DNA of 52,040 nt from Calditrichota bacterium. GTDB taxonomy: Bacteria; Zhuqueibacterota; Zhuqueibacteria; Thermofontimicrobiales; Thermofontimicrobiaceae. Below, piece after piece: positions 36,866 to 45,164 of this stretch (the first letter of the stretch is position 1; each line of letters opens with the position of its first letter). A model generated the notes under the pieces. That model did no database searches, was not told the origin of the DNA, and saw only the letters and a list, made by a program, of their open reading frames with translations. The stretch spans positions 1-52,040 of the forward strand of contig JAADFU010000163.1 of NCBI GenBank assembly GCA_013152715.1, read 5' to 3'. The position numbers and the translations under genes are program-made.

Positions 36866-37315
36866 ATGGAAATGGGAAAAGCTATCAAGGCCGGAATAAT
36901 TTCAGGACTTATCATGGGAATTACTCTTTTCATTGCAGGCGCGATTTTTTCCAGAATAATCTATGGACCGCAGTTTGCTCCTCCAGGTAAATTTGAACCT
37001 GAACAGTTGAATGCTTGGTACTTTATTTGGACAAAATTATTAATCGGAATATTTTTTGGCGTTCTATTCACATTTTTTTATGAACGTTTGCCCATCTCCA
37101 AAAGAGTGACTGGCGGCTTGTCCGGTTTAAAATATGGATTCTTTTTCTGGCTTGTTATTTCCTTGTGGAATATATCTCATCCGTTAATTTATGGATCCAT
37201 CGATAACAAAGATCAATTGTTTTGGTTGCTTTATTCTTTGTGTGGGTTTTTGGCTTTTGGATACACATTAGGATATTTTTACAAAAGAAATAACAAGAAT
37301 CAACAATCGGGTTAA
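36866..37315 (+). CDS. Small integral membrane protein, four predicted transmembrane segments
   Basis: 149 residues, not recognised by name. Hydrophobic segments lie at about 8-31 (AGIISGLIMGITLFIAGAIF), 52-70 (WTKLLIGIFFGVLFTFF), 86-104 (LKYGFFFWLVISLWNIS) and 117-138 (FWLLYSLCGFLAFGYTLGYF). A short basic tail KRNNKNQQ is at the C-terminus. The ribosome-binding site AGGAGG is strong. It resembles small uncharacterised four-helix inner-membrane proteins; no transport or enzymatic motif is visible. It follows the DUF2141 relic. Confidence 0.8.
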   Translation: MEMGKAIKAGIISGLIMGITLFIAGAIFSRIIYGPQFAPPGKFEPEQLNAWYFIWTKLLIGIFFGVLFTFFYERLPISKRVTGGLSGLKYGFFFWLVISLWNISHPLIYGSIDNKDQLFWLLYSLCGFLAFGYTLGYFYKRNNKNQQSG

Positions 37316-37326
37316 CGAAAGGCGCA

Positions 37327-37416
37327 ATGCTGAGCGAAAGATGCATGCCTGGAATTTCGTGTTGTTTGGGCGGGTTTTTGGCTGTGTTTTTCGGCACGGT
37401 GATTGCTTGTCTTTAG
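37327..37416 (+). CDS. Possible 29-residue single-pass membrane peptide
   Basis: ATG 37327 to TAG 37416 encodes MLSERCMPGISCC, then LGGFLAVFFGTVIACL. That is a short polar start followed by one continuous hydrophobic segment with four cysteines in all. GAAAGG lies about five bases upstream. It begins 11 bases after the four-helix membrane gene, so it may be a small operon partner. It could equally be the start of a decayed membrane-protein gene. Confidence 0.3.
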   Translation: MLSERCMPGISCCLGGFLAVFFGTVIACL

Positions 37417-37478
37417 TTTTGCCGTAAAATTCTATCGGCGAAAAATTGAGCGGCTCATAAATAAAACTTGGAGAGAAA

Positions 37479-38447
37479 ATGGCGGGTGAAATGAAAATAT
37501 TTTCCGGAAGCGCGAATCCGGAATTAGCTCAAAAAATTTGTAATTTAATGAGCAAGCCGCTGGGGCGCGCTCAAATTTACAAATTTAAAGAAGGCAATGT
37601 TTACGTGAAATTACTGGAGACGGTTCGCCGCAAAGAGGTGTTTTTTATCCAATCGGGCATACAACCGGTGAATGATTTGATTATGGAAACACTGTTTTTC
37701 ATCGACACTTTTCGCCGATCCAGCGCCGCGTCGATTACCGTAGTTTCACCATTTTTTCCTTACACCAAAGGCGACAAAAAAGACGAGCCCCGCGTCTCCA
37801 TTCGCGCCAAGGTGGTTTCCGAGATTGTCGAAGCGATCGGTGCGGATCGCGTATTGACTGTGGACTTGCAACCTCCGCAAATTCAGGGATTTTTTCATAT
37901 TCCCGTGGATAATCTTTACGCTATGCCCATTTTTATCGACTATCTGAGTCAGTTTCCGATGAAAGACCTGATAATTGTCGCTCCGGACTTTGGCGCGGCA
38001 AAGATGGCGAACAACTTCTCCCGGCAATTAAAGGCGCCGGTTGCATTGGGAAGCAAGTATCGGATGACCGATTCGGATAAGGTGAATTACCATGATCTCA
38101 TCGGCGACGTCGCCGGCAAAAACATTCTTGTTGTCGATGATATGATCATCACCGGGGAGACAATTTTTACCATTAGTGATTTGCTCAAGGCACGCGGCGC
38201 AAACAAAATCGATATTTGCGCGACTCACGGTTTGATCACAGACGCCTTGATCAAAAAACTTGATAAAAGCCCGATTCACAAATTGATCATCACGGACACC
38301 ATTCCTATTCCCAAAGGCGTCAAACACAAAAAGTTGATTCAATTATCAGTTGCTCCTTTGATAAGCGAGGCAATATCATCTATTTACAATGGCGATCCAT
38401 TGAGCAAATTGTTTGATCGCATCGAGTGGATTACAAATTTCTCTTAA
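37479..38447 (+). CDS. Ribose-phosphate pyrophosphokinase (PRPP synthetase)-like protein with altered active site
   Basis: 322 residues with the full PRPP synthetase fold: IFSGSANPELAQKIC at the N-terminus, GADRVLTVDL, QIQGFFHIPVDNLYA and the PRPP loop VVDDMIITGETI. Two key positions differ from ordinary enzymes. The catalytic histidine of D-L-H is Gln131 (DLQPPQ), and the loop DDMIDTGGT is DDMIITGET, with Ile224 for Asp and Glu227 for Gly. The usual YARQDRK is also YTKGDKK. These changes resemble the loss of catalytic residues in eukaryotic PRPP-synthetase-associated proteins, so it may be regulatory, or a variant enzyme. GGAGAG precedes the ATG. The next gene starts 16 bases later. Confidence 0.9.
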   Translation: MAGEMKIFSGSANPELAQKICNLMSKPLGRAQIYKFKEGNVYVKLLETVRRKEVFFIQSGIQPVNDLIMETLFFIDTFRRSSAASITVVSPFFPYTKGDKKDEPRVSIRAKVVSEIVEAIGADRVLTVDLQPPQIQGFFHIPVDNLYAMPIFIDYLSQFPMKDLIIVAPDFGAAKMANNFSRQLKAPVALGSKYRMTDSDKVNYHDLIGDVAGKNILVVDDMIITGETIFTISDLLKARGANKIDICATHGLITDALIKKLDKSPIHKLIITDTIPIPKGVKHKKLIQLSVAPLISEAISSIYNGDPLSKLFDRIEWITNFS

Positions 38448-38463
38448 TGAATGAGGCAAAGCG

Positions 38464-40257
38464 ATGATGAATCTTAAATTGCAATGGCGCAAAATTTCTC
38501 GATTGGCGTTGTGGATATTTGTGATTTCGCTTGGCGTGGCACTTCGGGCAGCAGCAAATCCTTTTCCGACGATTACCTATTATTTTGAAATCAACGAAAC
38601 CAACTGGAAGAGCGCTTCGGTGAACATTACCATTGAAAATAATTCCCTCAATCATCTGCTTTGTGTCATGCCCGGCGTCAGCGGAGCGGCGTTTCAGCCC
38701 GTCTGCGTTTCGTCGCGCATTTCCAAATTCGAGGTGACTGGCGAAGGAATGAAAGAACCCACATTTCAGAAAGTGAACGACAATTCCTGGCTAATTTACA
38801 CCAACGGCAACCACACCATCATTGTCTCGTACCGAATTTCCAGATTGCAGAATCCGTTTCTGGGGAAATATGTGAATCGGAGCTATGCACTGATCGATAA
38901 TCCGGCGGTATTTATGATGATTCGCGAGCTGAAAGATTTCCCGGTCAAGGTCGCCGTGAGCGTGCCTTACGGCTGGAAATTAGCCACGGGTCTCCCATTT
39001 GCCGGAGATAATTTTGAATACAGCGCGCTGAATTACGACCAATTGGCGCGCTGTCCTCTATTTTTGGCGCCTTTTGAAGAGGTTTATTTCACCTATTACA
39101 ACCAAATCCATTTTGTGTTGTTCAATAAGAGCGTTTCCGGTTCTCTGAGCGAGAAGCTCAGTCGATTGAGTCAGAAAATATTTCGTTGTCAGGCGGATTT
39201 TTTGCAGGAGATTCCCAGAAATCGCTATTTTTTCATTTTTAATTTTCTAACGAGAAAAAAGACGGTTTCGTCTCAGGCATTCAGCAACGGTTCGATAATG
39301 TTTTTGCCTCGTCAACTGAAACCCGAGCTCTACCCGAATGTGCAAAAAGAGATCGGAAGCGCATTTTTTCGCCACTGGTTCCAATCAGTTCGGCCGTCTA
39401 TTCAATATTCAACTCATAGTGCAAACCATCTGAGAAATCTCTGGTTCTGGCTCGGCGTCGCCGATTATTACAGTTCGCTTTTTCTCGTTCGCACGCAGGA
39501 GTGGACAGCGGACTATTTCATTCATCATTACATCGAGCAGATTAATCAATTTTTGAAACTCGAAGATGGAAATAAAACGCCCATTTCGGCCGTGCGATTG
39601 TCGGGTACGGGAAACGAATTGTTTTCAAATTTTGCATTATTGCGTTTGAAAGGAGAACTGCTTTGCGCTATTTTGGATTTGAAAATCCGTGCCGTGAGTC
39701 AAAATCAGAAATCATTGGACGACATCGTCAAATTCATTGTCAGGTGGTCAATTTCCAATGACAGACAAGCGCTGGATTTGAATTTGTTAGAAATCATCAG
39801 CTCGGTTGCCACGATTGATTTTACCACTTTTTTCGATCTTTACGTTGACGGCGTTATTGAGCTTCCCTTTGCCGATGCGCTGGAAAAGGCGGGAATTTTC
39901 GTTGAATTTCACCCGGATACCATTCCTGACCTGGGAAATGTTTCCGTTGCGAACAATGTCATTACCGACTTTGATCAATCCGGGCCTCTAGCGCTCGCCG
40001 GAATAAAAAAAGGAGACAAAATTCTCGCTGTCAACCAATTTCAGCTCGACGAGATGATTGATCTGAAAACGCTGCGCGACTCCCTTACTGTCGGCAAAGG
40101 CAACGAGTTGATGGTTAGCAGAGAAGGGCTTACCTTGTTGCTGAGTCTCAACGTTCCGGGGAGAAAGATTCAGCAGATTCGTCCTGTTTCTACGGAGCCA
40201 AAGACGGATTTCCAGTCCGCGATTCGAAAAAGCTGGTTGAGAGAAACGACTAAATAA
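38464..40257 (+). CDS. M61-like PDZ protein, zinc ligands lost (pseudo-peptidase)
   Basis: 597 residues with a signal peptide ending near RAAAN. The N-terminal beta domain (ITYYFEI to about 200), a helical domain (about 220-470) and a PDZ domain (about 475-560: GIKKGDKILAVNQ) match the layout of M61 glycyl-aminopeptidase-like proteins. Where the family has HE-x-x-H-x-W this protein has Ser299-Ala-Phe-Phe-Arg303-His-Trp. Where it has W-x-x-E-G-x-x-x-Y-Y there is Leu330-Gly-Val-Ala-Asp-Tyr-Tyr. All three zinc ligands are therefore gone while the surrounding pattern persists, so the protein is probably a non-catalytic binding or chaperone-like factor in the periplasm. The 16-base gap to the PRPP-synthetase-like gene suggests one operon. 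Confidence 0.82.
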   Translation: MMNLKLQWRKISRLALWIFVISLGVALRAAANPFPTITYYFEINETNWKSASVNITIENNSLNHLLCVMPGVSGAAFQPVCVSSRISKFEVTGEGMKEPTFQKVNDNSWLIYTNGNHTIIVSYRISRLQNPFLGKYVNRSYALIDNPAVFMMIRELKDFPVKVAVSVPYGWKLATGLPFAGDNFEYSALNYDQLARCPLFLAPFEEVYFTYYNQIHFVLFNKSVSGSLSEKLSRLSQKIFRCQADFLQEIPRNRYFFIFNFLTRKKTVSSQAFSNGSIMFLPRQLKPELYPNVQKEIGSAFFRHWFQSVRPSIQYSTHSANHLRNLWFWLGVADYYSSLFLVRTQEWTADYFIHHYIEQINQFLKLEDGNKTPISAVRLSGTGNELFSNFALLRLKGELLCAILDLKIRAVSQNQKSLDDIVKFIVRWSISNDRQALDLNLLEIISSVATIDFTTFFDLYVDGVIELPFADALEKAGIFVEFHPDTIPDLGNVSVANNVITDFDQSGPLALAGIKKGDKILAVNQFQLDEMIDLKTLRDSLTVGKGNELMVSREGLTLLLSLNVPGRKIQQIRPVSTEPKTDFQSAIRKSWLRETTK

Positions 40258-40293
40258 TCCATTCGGAAATAACTACGAGCGGAATTTAAATAG

Positions 40294-41580
40294 ATGGAAC
40301 AAGAACAGAAAAGAAATCCGCTGATCGGCAGAACCATGTACATCCCGCGCATGAGTTTCAGCGGCGCAAAATTGATGGGAGCCGCATTTCAGTCCGCCGG
40401 AGTGAACGCCATTCCGGCGCCGCCTTCCGACGCGCGAACCCTGGAATTGGGCGGAAAATATCTCACCGGCGACGAGTGTTTGCCGGAACGGATCACGCTG
40501 GGAAATTTTTTGAAAGTGATTGAGGATTCTGATTTTGATTCAAAGAAAACGGCATTTTTGCTGCCAACCGCCGGCGGACCCTGTCGTTTCGGCCAGTATC
40601 AGGCTTTATTTAAAAAAATTTTAAAGGACAAAGGACTGCTGAATCAGGTGTTGGTCATTTCTCCTACCAGCAGCAACGGCTACGAGGGGTTTGGCATCAG
40701 CGGCAGCGCTTTGCTGCGAAATTCCTGGTTAGCGATATTGGCCGGCGACATTATTCGCAAACTTCATTTGAGAGTCAGGCCTTACGCGCTCAATAAAAAA
40801 CTCGCCAATGAACTTTTTCATCGTAGTCTGGAAGAAGCGGCGGCGGTTTTATCCGATCCGCATTTTAAGCACAAAACTCGCCGCCAAAAATTGCGCTCCG
40901 TCCTGATCGGTATTCGCGACCGTTATCGGGCGCTGCCGGCGGATTACAGCCAAAAGAAACCCCTGATCGGCATTGTCGGGGAAATTTATTGTCGGCTCAA
41001 TGAGTACAGCAATGAATATCTGGTGAACAAAATTGAGGAGTTCGGCGGCGAAGTCTGGATGAACGACATATCGGAATGGGCCTGGTACACCACGGACGAA
41101 CAAATTCAGCGGCTAAAGTATCAGAAAAAGGTTTTTTCCAAAGAGATGCTTGCCGCTCAGATAAAGTCATTTTTGCTCAAAAAAGACGAGCATTCCCTGT
41201 TGGCGCCGTTCAAAGATGATTTTCGCGGTTACGAAGAGCCGCGCCATGTCCGCGAGGTATTAAATTACAGCAGCCCTTATTTGCCGCAGCGCGGCGCTTT
41301 GGGAGAAATGGTGCTCAATGTGGGTAAGTCGATTTACCTTTACCACAAGGGCGCCGACGGCATTGTCGATATCAGTCCTTTCACCTGCATGAACGGCATT
41401 GTGTGTCAGACGGTTTACCCGCAAGTGAGCAGACAGCACGACAATTTTCCCATTCGGATTTTCTATTTCGACGGGGGGCAGACTGATCTTGATCGCGATG
41501 TGGGTATTTTCATGGAATTGGCAAGAAATTACATGGGCAAAAAAAAGAAAAAACGAACTTTCCCGCCATGTTTCGGTTAA
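40294..41580 (+). CDS. Acyl-CoA dehydratase activase-related protein (2-hydroxyglutaryl-CoA dehydratase/HgdB-like, COG3580 type)
   Basis: 428 residues, cytoplasmic. The sequence matches the stand-alone family related to 2-hydroxyacyl-CoA dehydratase subunits and their activators. Conserved segments are YIPRMSFSGAKLMGAAF, LTGDECLPERITLGNF, AGGPCRFGQY, VGEIYCRLNEYSN and SPFTCMNGIVCQ. Cysteines at 62, 97, 365 and 371 probably hold an iron-sulfur cluster. Related enzymes use a low-potential cluster for radical dehydration, and an ATP-dependent activase is normally needed; none is encoded in the window. The substrate is unknown. It starts 36 bases after the M61-like gene and ends 24 bases before the glycosidase gene. 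Confidence 0.85.
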   Translation: MEQEQKRNPLIGRTMYIPRMSFSGAKLMGAAFQSAGVNAIPAPPSDARTLELGGKYLTGDECLPERITLGNFLKVIEDSDFDSKKTAFLLPTAGGPCRFGQYQALFKKILKDKGLLNQVLVISPTSSNGYEGFGISGSALLRNSWLAILAGDIIRKLHLRVRPYALNKKLANELFHRSLEEAAAVLSDPHFKHKTRRQKLRSVLIGIRDRYRALPADYSQKKPLIGIVGEIYCRLNEYSNEYLVNKIEEFGGEVWMNDISEWAWYTTDEQIQRLKYQKKVFSKEMLAAQIKSFLLKKDEHSLLAPFKDDFRGYEEPRHVREVLNYSSPYLPQRGALGEMVLNVGKSIYLYHKGADGIVDISPFTCMNGIVCQTVYPQVSRQHDNFPIRIFYFDGGQTDLDRDVGIFMELARNYMGKKKKKRTFPPCFG

Positions 41581-41604
41581 TTTTGAAAAGGAGCGATTTC
41601 TGCA

Positions 41605-44600
41605 GTGGGCTTACCTTTCAAGAAAATTCCATTCTTTTTGATTAATTTTATTCCAATTTTTGCCGCAATCAATTTGACATCGCAAATTCCAAAGGTCGAA
41701 ATTCCCGATAGCCTTGCCATTTTGGTGAAATCGCATCCATCACGACCGTTTGTTTTTACGGATCGGGCGGCTGCTTTTTTTTACGGTGAAACAGCGCAGT
41801 TGAATCACAACGGTCATCAGGGATTTTTCATTGGCGAGAAAAAATATCTGGCGGATTATTTGCTGTTCAAGGGAAACAAGCGAATAATGAGATCCAGCGC
41901 GCGAAAAATAATCGTCTTTCCCGACCGAATTGTGCGCGAGTATAGTTGCGGCCTGTCCGAAGAATTGACTTTGCTCGATCTGGAAAATGTTTTGTTGCTT
42001 ACTTTCAACTCCATTCCGCATCGGGGAATAGAACTTGTTTTTTGGGGCGTCGAAAAGTTGTCTCCGTTGACAGACGAGAAAAATCATTTGTTTCTTTTCA
42101 TTCCGGATGATGAAGAGTCAAAAGGAAAAATAGTGGCGGTCGGTATTGTCGGGAGGGCTCAATTTTCTGATTATCGCCGAAAGGACGTCAACTTTGGCGT
42201 GTCAGACGGAATTCCTCTCGGCACACTGAAATTGCCCGGAACAAAAGCCAGAGCAGCAATTTTTGTCGCCAACGATGTGAAAAGTGCCGGAAGACGGTGG
42301 AAAAATTTAAAGAATAACATACCAAACTTGCTAAAGAAACAAAGACTGCGGCTGCGAAGGATGGTCAACAAATGTTATTTTCAAACGAATGATTCTGACT
42401 TGAATTTGAGTTTTTACCGGGCGCTGATTTCTCTGGATCAACTCATCATTCATCGGACAGAAGGCCAAAAAGAAACGGTTGGCATTTTTGCGGGTCTGCC
42501 CTGGTTCAATAATTACTGGGGCAGAGATACTTTCATTTCTTTGCCCGGAGCGGCGCTGGTGACAGGTCGCTTTTCAGAGGCAAAACAAATTCTCTGCTCA
42601 TTTGCTGATTACCAAAATCAGGATTCAACTTCTGTTTTTTGGGGGAGAATTCCCAATCGAGTGACGAAACAGGATGTTATTTACAACACAGCGGATGGCA
42701 CGCCCTGGTTTGTGAAATCGCTGTGGGAATATTATCTTTACTCCGGTGACGAGGATTTTCTGAAAAAAATGTACCCGGCGCTGAAGTTGAGTGTTCTCGG
42801 TACGTTTCGTTATCATTGCGATTCGCTCAATTTTTTGACTCACAAAGACGCGGAAACCTGGATGGATGCCAAGGGCGGACAGGGCGCCTGGTCTCCGCGC
42901 GGGAATCGCGCCGTGGAAGTGCAGGCGTTATGGTTTCAGCAGTTGCAGATCGCGGTGAAAATTGCCGATCTGGTTGGCGACCAGGAAAACGCGGAACAAT
43001 GGGAGTCTGCTGCAAATGTCCTGCGAAGCAATTTCCGAAAATATTTTTGGAATGGAAAAAACAAAAAATTGTTCGATCATTTGAATCGAGACGGCACAGC
43101 GGACGAAAAAATTCGGCCGAATCAAATTTTCGCTCTAACACTGCCTGAGCCGCCTTTGCTTTCTCCGCACGAGCAAATTTGCGTGCTGCAAGAAGTCGTC
43201 ACGCGTTTGACCTATCCGTACGGCGTGGCTTCGCTCTCGCAGCACGATCCCGATTTTCATCCCTATCATCAGTTACCGGCTTTTTACCCCAAAGATGCGG
43301 CGTACCACAACGGCACCGTCTGGACCTGGCTCGCCGGGCCTGTCATTTCTGCTCTGACGAATTTTGGTTACAACGATCTGGCGTTTTCTTTGCTGAAATC
43401 CGAAGCCGGGCAAATTCTGAACGTCGGCGCCGTCGGCAGTTACTCGGAATTATTGAATGCTTTGCCGCGTCCGGGAGAAAAGTTTCCGCGTTGGTCAGGG
43501 ACAATTTCGCAGGCATGGTCTTTGGCGGAATTCATTCGCAATTGTTACCAGGATTTGCTCGGAGTGAAACCTGACGTCCCTGCCGGAAAAATCGCTATTG
43601 CGCCTCATCTGCCAAAATTGATCAACAGCATCGATTTTCGCTTGCCTTTTCCGGGGCAGGATATTTTTATTTCTTTTCGGAGGAATGGCGCAGACACGAC
43701 GGATTTGAAAATAAATTATGTCACTGGAACACGCAACTGGGAATTTGCCATTTCGTTGCCCGCGGATAAAGAGAAACGTGCTTCGCTGGCACTTCATTTG
43801 CAGCCAGGAGAACAGGCGGTTGTCAGAATGATTCAAAGCAAAACAACAAATATCGTGGTTAACAGGAAAGCGGTTGATTTTGATTGGGAGAAATTACCGT
43901 TTCCGTCATCGGATTTGCCGACGCTGAAATTTGCCGTTCCCGAAGCGGACAGTCAGGTGCGAGCGTTGCAGCCGCCGCCTTTTCCTTTGCTAAACGGGAA
44001 AATAGTGAACAAATTCAACGACCGCGCCGAAAAAATCGTGGAGGCAGTTGATTCTTTGCACGACGATTTTGGACCTAATGGCGCGTACCGATATCCGACA
44101 AATGCCAATTTTAAGGCAGGAATTCTGGATTTGCGGAAATTTCAGGTTTTTAGTGACGACGAAAATTATTATTTTGCGCTCGAATTCAGAGACCTGGCGC
44201 AACCTAACTGGCATCCGGAGTATGGATTTCAACTGACGTATGCTGCCATTGCCATTGACCAAAAATTGTCCGCTGGCGGTCGAAAACGGATCGGTCGCAA
44301 CGCAAACTACTCTCTGCCTGACGAGTTTTCCGCGGAGCGGTTCATTTTTGTCGGCGGGGGAATTGAAATCGAGAACGACCGTGGCGAAATAATCACCGCG
44401 TTCAGACCCGCTGATGCGGCTTATCCCATCGGCGATGTTGCCCGGAAAAGAATTCGTTTTGCCGTGCCTAAGAAATATCTGGGTTCCGGCGCAGGTCGTT
44501 GGAAATGGGCAGTTCTTGTCGGCGCGCAGGATGACCACGGCGGCGCTGGCATCGGCGAATTCCGCTGCGTAGCAAAAAAAGCGAGCGAATGGCAAGGCGG

Positions 44601-44667
44601 AGGCGCTGAAACAGATTGCCATAGTTGCAATGTTTATGATTTTTTGTTCGTTGGGAATGGAAATTAA
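41605..44667 (+). CDS. Secreted glycogen-debranching (amylo-alpha-1,6-glucosidase, GH133-like) glycosidase with glucodextranase-type C-terminal domain
   Basis: 1020 residues from GTG 41605, with AAAGGAG eleven bases upstream and a hydrophobic N-terminus (KIPFFLINFIPIFAA) that should direct export. Residues about 40-235 are the N-terminal domain of GDE-type enzymes (FFIGEKKYLADYLLF). Residues about 270-690 form the (alpha/alpha)6 barrel with GLPWFNNYWGRDTFISLPG (Asp308), WSPRGNRAVEVQALW and YHNGTVWTWLAGP, all GDE signatures. The C-terminal part (about 790-1010: DDFGPNGAYRYP, DLRKFQVFSDD) resembles the glucodextranase C-terminal (DOMON-like) sugar-binding domain. Together they suggest an envelope alpha-glucan-degrading enzyme acting on alpha-1,6 branches. 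Most bacterial debranching enzymes of this type are cytoplasmic, so the export is notable. Confidence 0.9.
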   Translation: MGLPFKKIPFFLINFIPIFAAINLTSQIPKVEIPDSLAILVKSHPSRPFVFTDRAAAFFYGETAQLNHNGHQGFFIGEKKYLADYLLFKGNKRIMRSSARKIIVFPDRIVREYSCGLSEELTLLDLENVLLLTFNSIPHRGIELVFWGVEKLSPLTDEKNHLFLFIPDDEESKGKIVAVGIVGRAQFSDYRRKDVNFGVSDGIPLGTLKLPGTKARAAIFVANDVKSAGRRWKNLKNNIPNLLKKQRLRLRRMVNKCYFQTNDSDLNLSFYRALISLDQLIIHRTEGQKETVGIFAGLPWFNNYWGRDTFISLPGAALVTGRFSEAKQILCSFADYQNQDSTSVFWGRIPNRVTKQDVIYNTADGTPWFVKSLWEYYLYSGDEDFLKKMYPALKLSVLGTFRYHCDSLNFLTHKDAETWMDAKGGQGAWSPRGNRAVEVQALWFQQLQIAVKIADLVGDQENAEQWESAANVLRSNFRKYFWNGKNKKLFDHLNRDGTADEKIRPNQIFALTLPEPPLLSPHEQICVLQEVVTRLTYPYGVASLSQHDPDFHPYHQLPAFYPKDAAYHNGTVWTWLAGPVISALTNFGYNDLAFSLLKSEAGQILNVGAVGSYSELLNALPRPGEKFPRWSGTISQAWSLAEFIRNCYQDLLGVKPDVPAGKIAIAPHLPKLINSIDFRLPFPGQDIFISFRRNGADTTDLKINYVTGTRNWEFAISLPADKEKRASLALHLQPGEQAVVRMIQSKTTNIVVNRKAVDFDWEKLPFPSSDLPTLKFAVPEADSQVRALQPPPFPLLNGKIVNKFNDRAEKIVEAVDSLHDDFGPNGAYRYPTNANFKAGILDLRKFQVFSDDENYYFALEFRDLAQPNWHPEYGFQLTYAAIAIDQKLSAGGRKRIGRNANYSLPDEFSAERFIFVGGGIEIENDRGEIITAFRPADAAYPIGDVARKRIRFAVPKKYLGSGAGRWKWAVLVGAQDDHGGAGIGEFRCVAKKASEWQGGGAETDCHSCNVYDFLFVGNGN

Positions 44668-44743
44668 TCAATTTCGTTTTACAATTTTGGTAAGAGCAAT
44701 TTTTTGAGTAGCAAAATAATATTTTTCTAAATCAAAAAATTGC

Positions 44744-44771
44744 TTGACAATTTTCAAAATATTCGTAAATT
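44744..44771 (+). promoter_or_regulatory. Candidate sigma-70-like promoter
   Basis: TTGACA (44744-44749), a 16-base spacer, then TAAATT (44766-44771; four of six). It would yield a leader of about 390 bases before the lipoprotein gene at 45165. Confidence 0.45.
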
Positions 44772-44820
44772 AAAAGAAGATAATTTTTATTTGTAACTAT
44801 TCAGGTATGGGTATTCAGGA

Positions 44821-44836
44821 AGCCGCTGAAGCGGCT
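44821..44836. repeat. REP-like GC-rich hairpin
   Basis: AGCCGC pairs with GCGGCT around a TGAA loop, in otherwise AT-rich intergenic DNA. Short GC hairpins of this style are typical of REP sequences mobilised by REP-associated transposases. Confidence 0.4.
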
Positions 44837-45164
44837 ACTTCACTTGCAAGGTCTAGTACAATCGGTTTTTTAACGAACACCATGCTTCAGCAGCTTACAA
44901 AATGGACTAAAGCCAGTTACTTTTATTTTTTGCAAAAGAAAGCAAAACTAATGAGAGGCAATCTTCTTTGGGGAAAATCTTCGTCGAATTTCCCGCGCTG
45001 AATGGTCTCGCTGGTGATGAATTTTTACTTGCACTGCTTTTGCTTTTTGCTGTGGCTATTGTAAAATAACTTTGTGGAAAGTTTATTCAATTTTTGCAAG
45101 AATATATCTTGAAGATTTTTCAACTAATCTGACAAAATGTGATCACTATCGAATGGGTGATTTT

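Larger units (their letters stand above)
44668..45164. other. Intergenic region with candidate promoter and REP-like hairpin
   Basis: About 500 bases. It contains a sigma-70-like promoter (44744-44771) and a GC-rich hairpin (44821-44836). An A/T-rich palindromic stretch centred on TTTTGCAAAA lies near 44930. A 64-codon frame (44807-45001) has no ribosome-binding site and spans the hairpin; it is not called. The stretch has the look of old mobile or repetitive DNA, but no transposase remnant was identified. Confidence 0.5.

Noticed and set aside
43990-44622. 210-codon reverse ORF over the glycosidase C-terminus
   Set aside because: Antisense shadow of the glucodextranase-like domain.
44807-45001. 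64-codon ORF after the glycosidase
   Set aside because: It has no ribosome-binding site, and the frame is created by a REP-like hairpin region.
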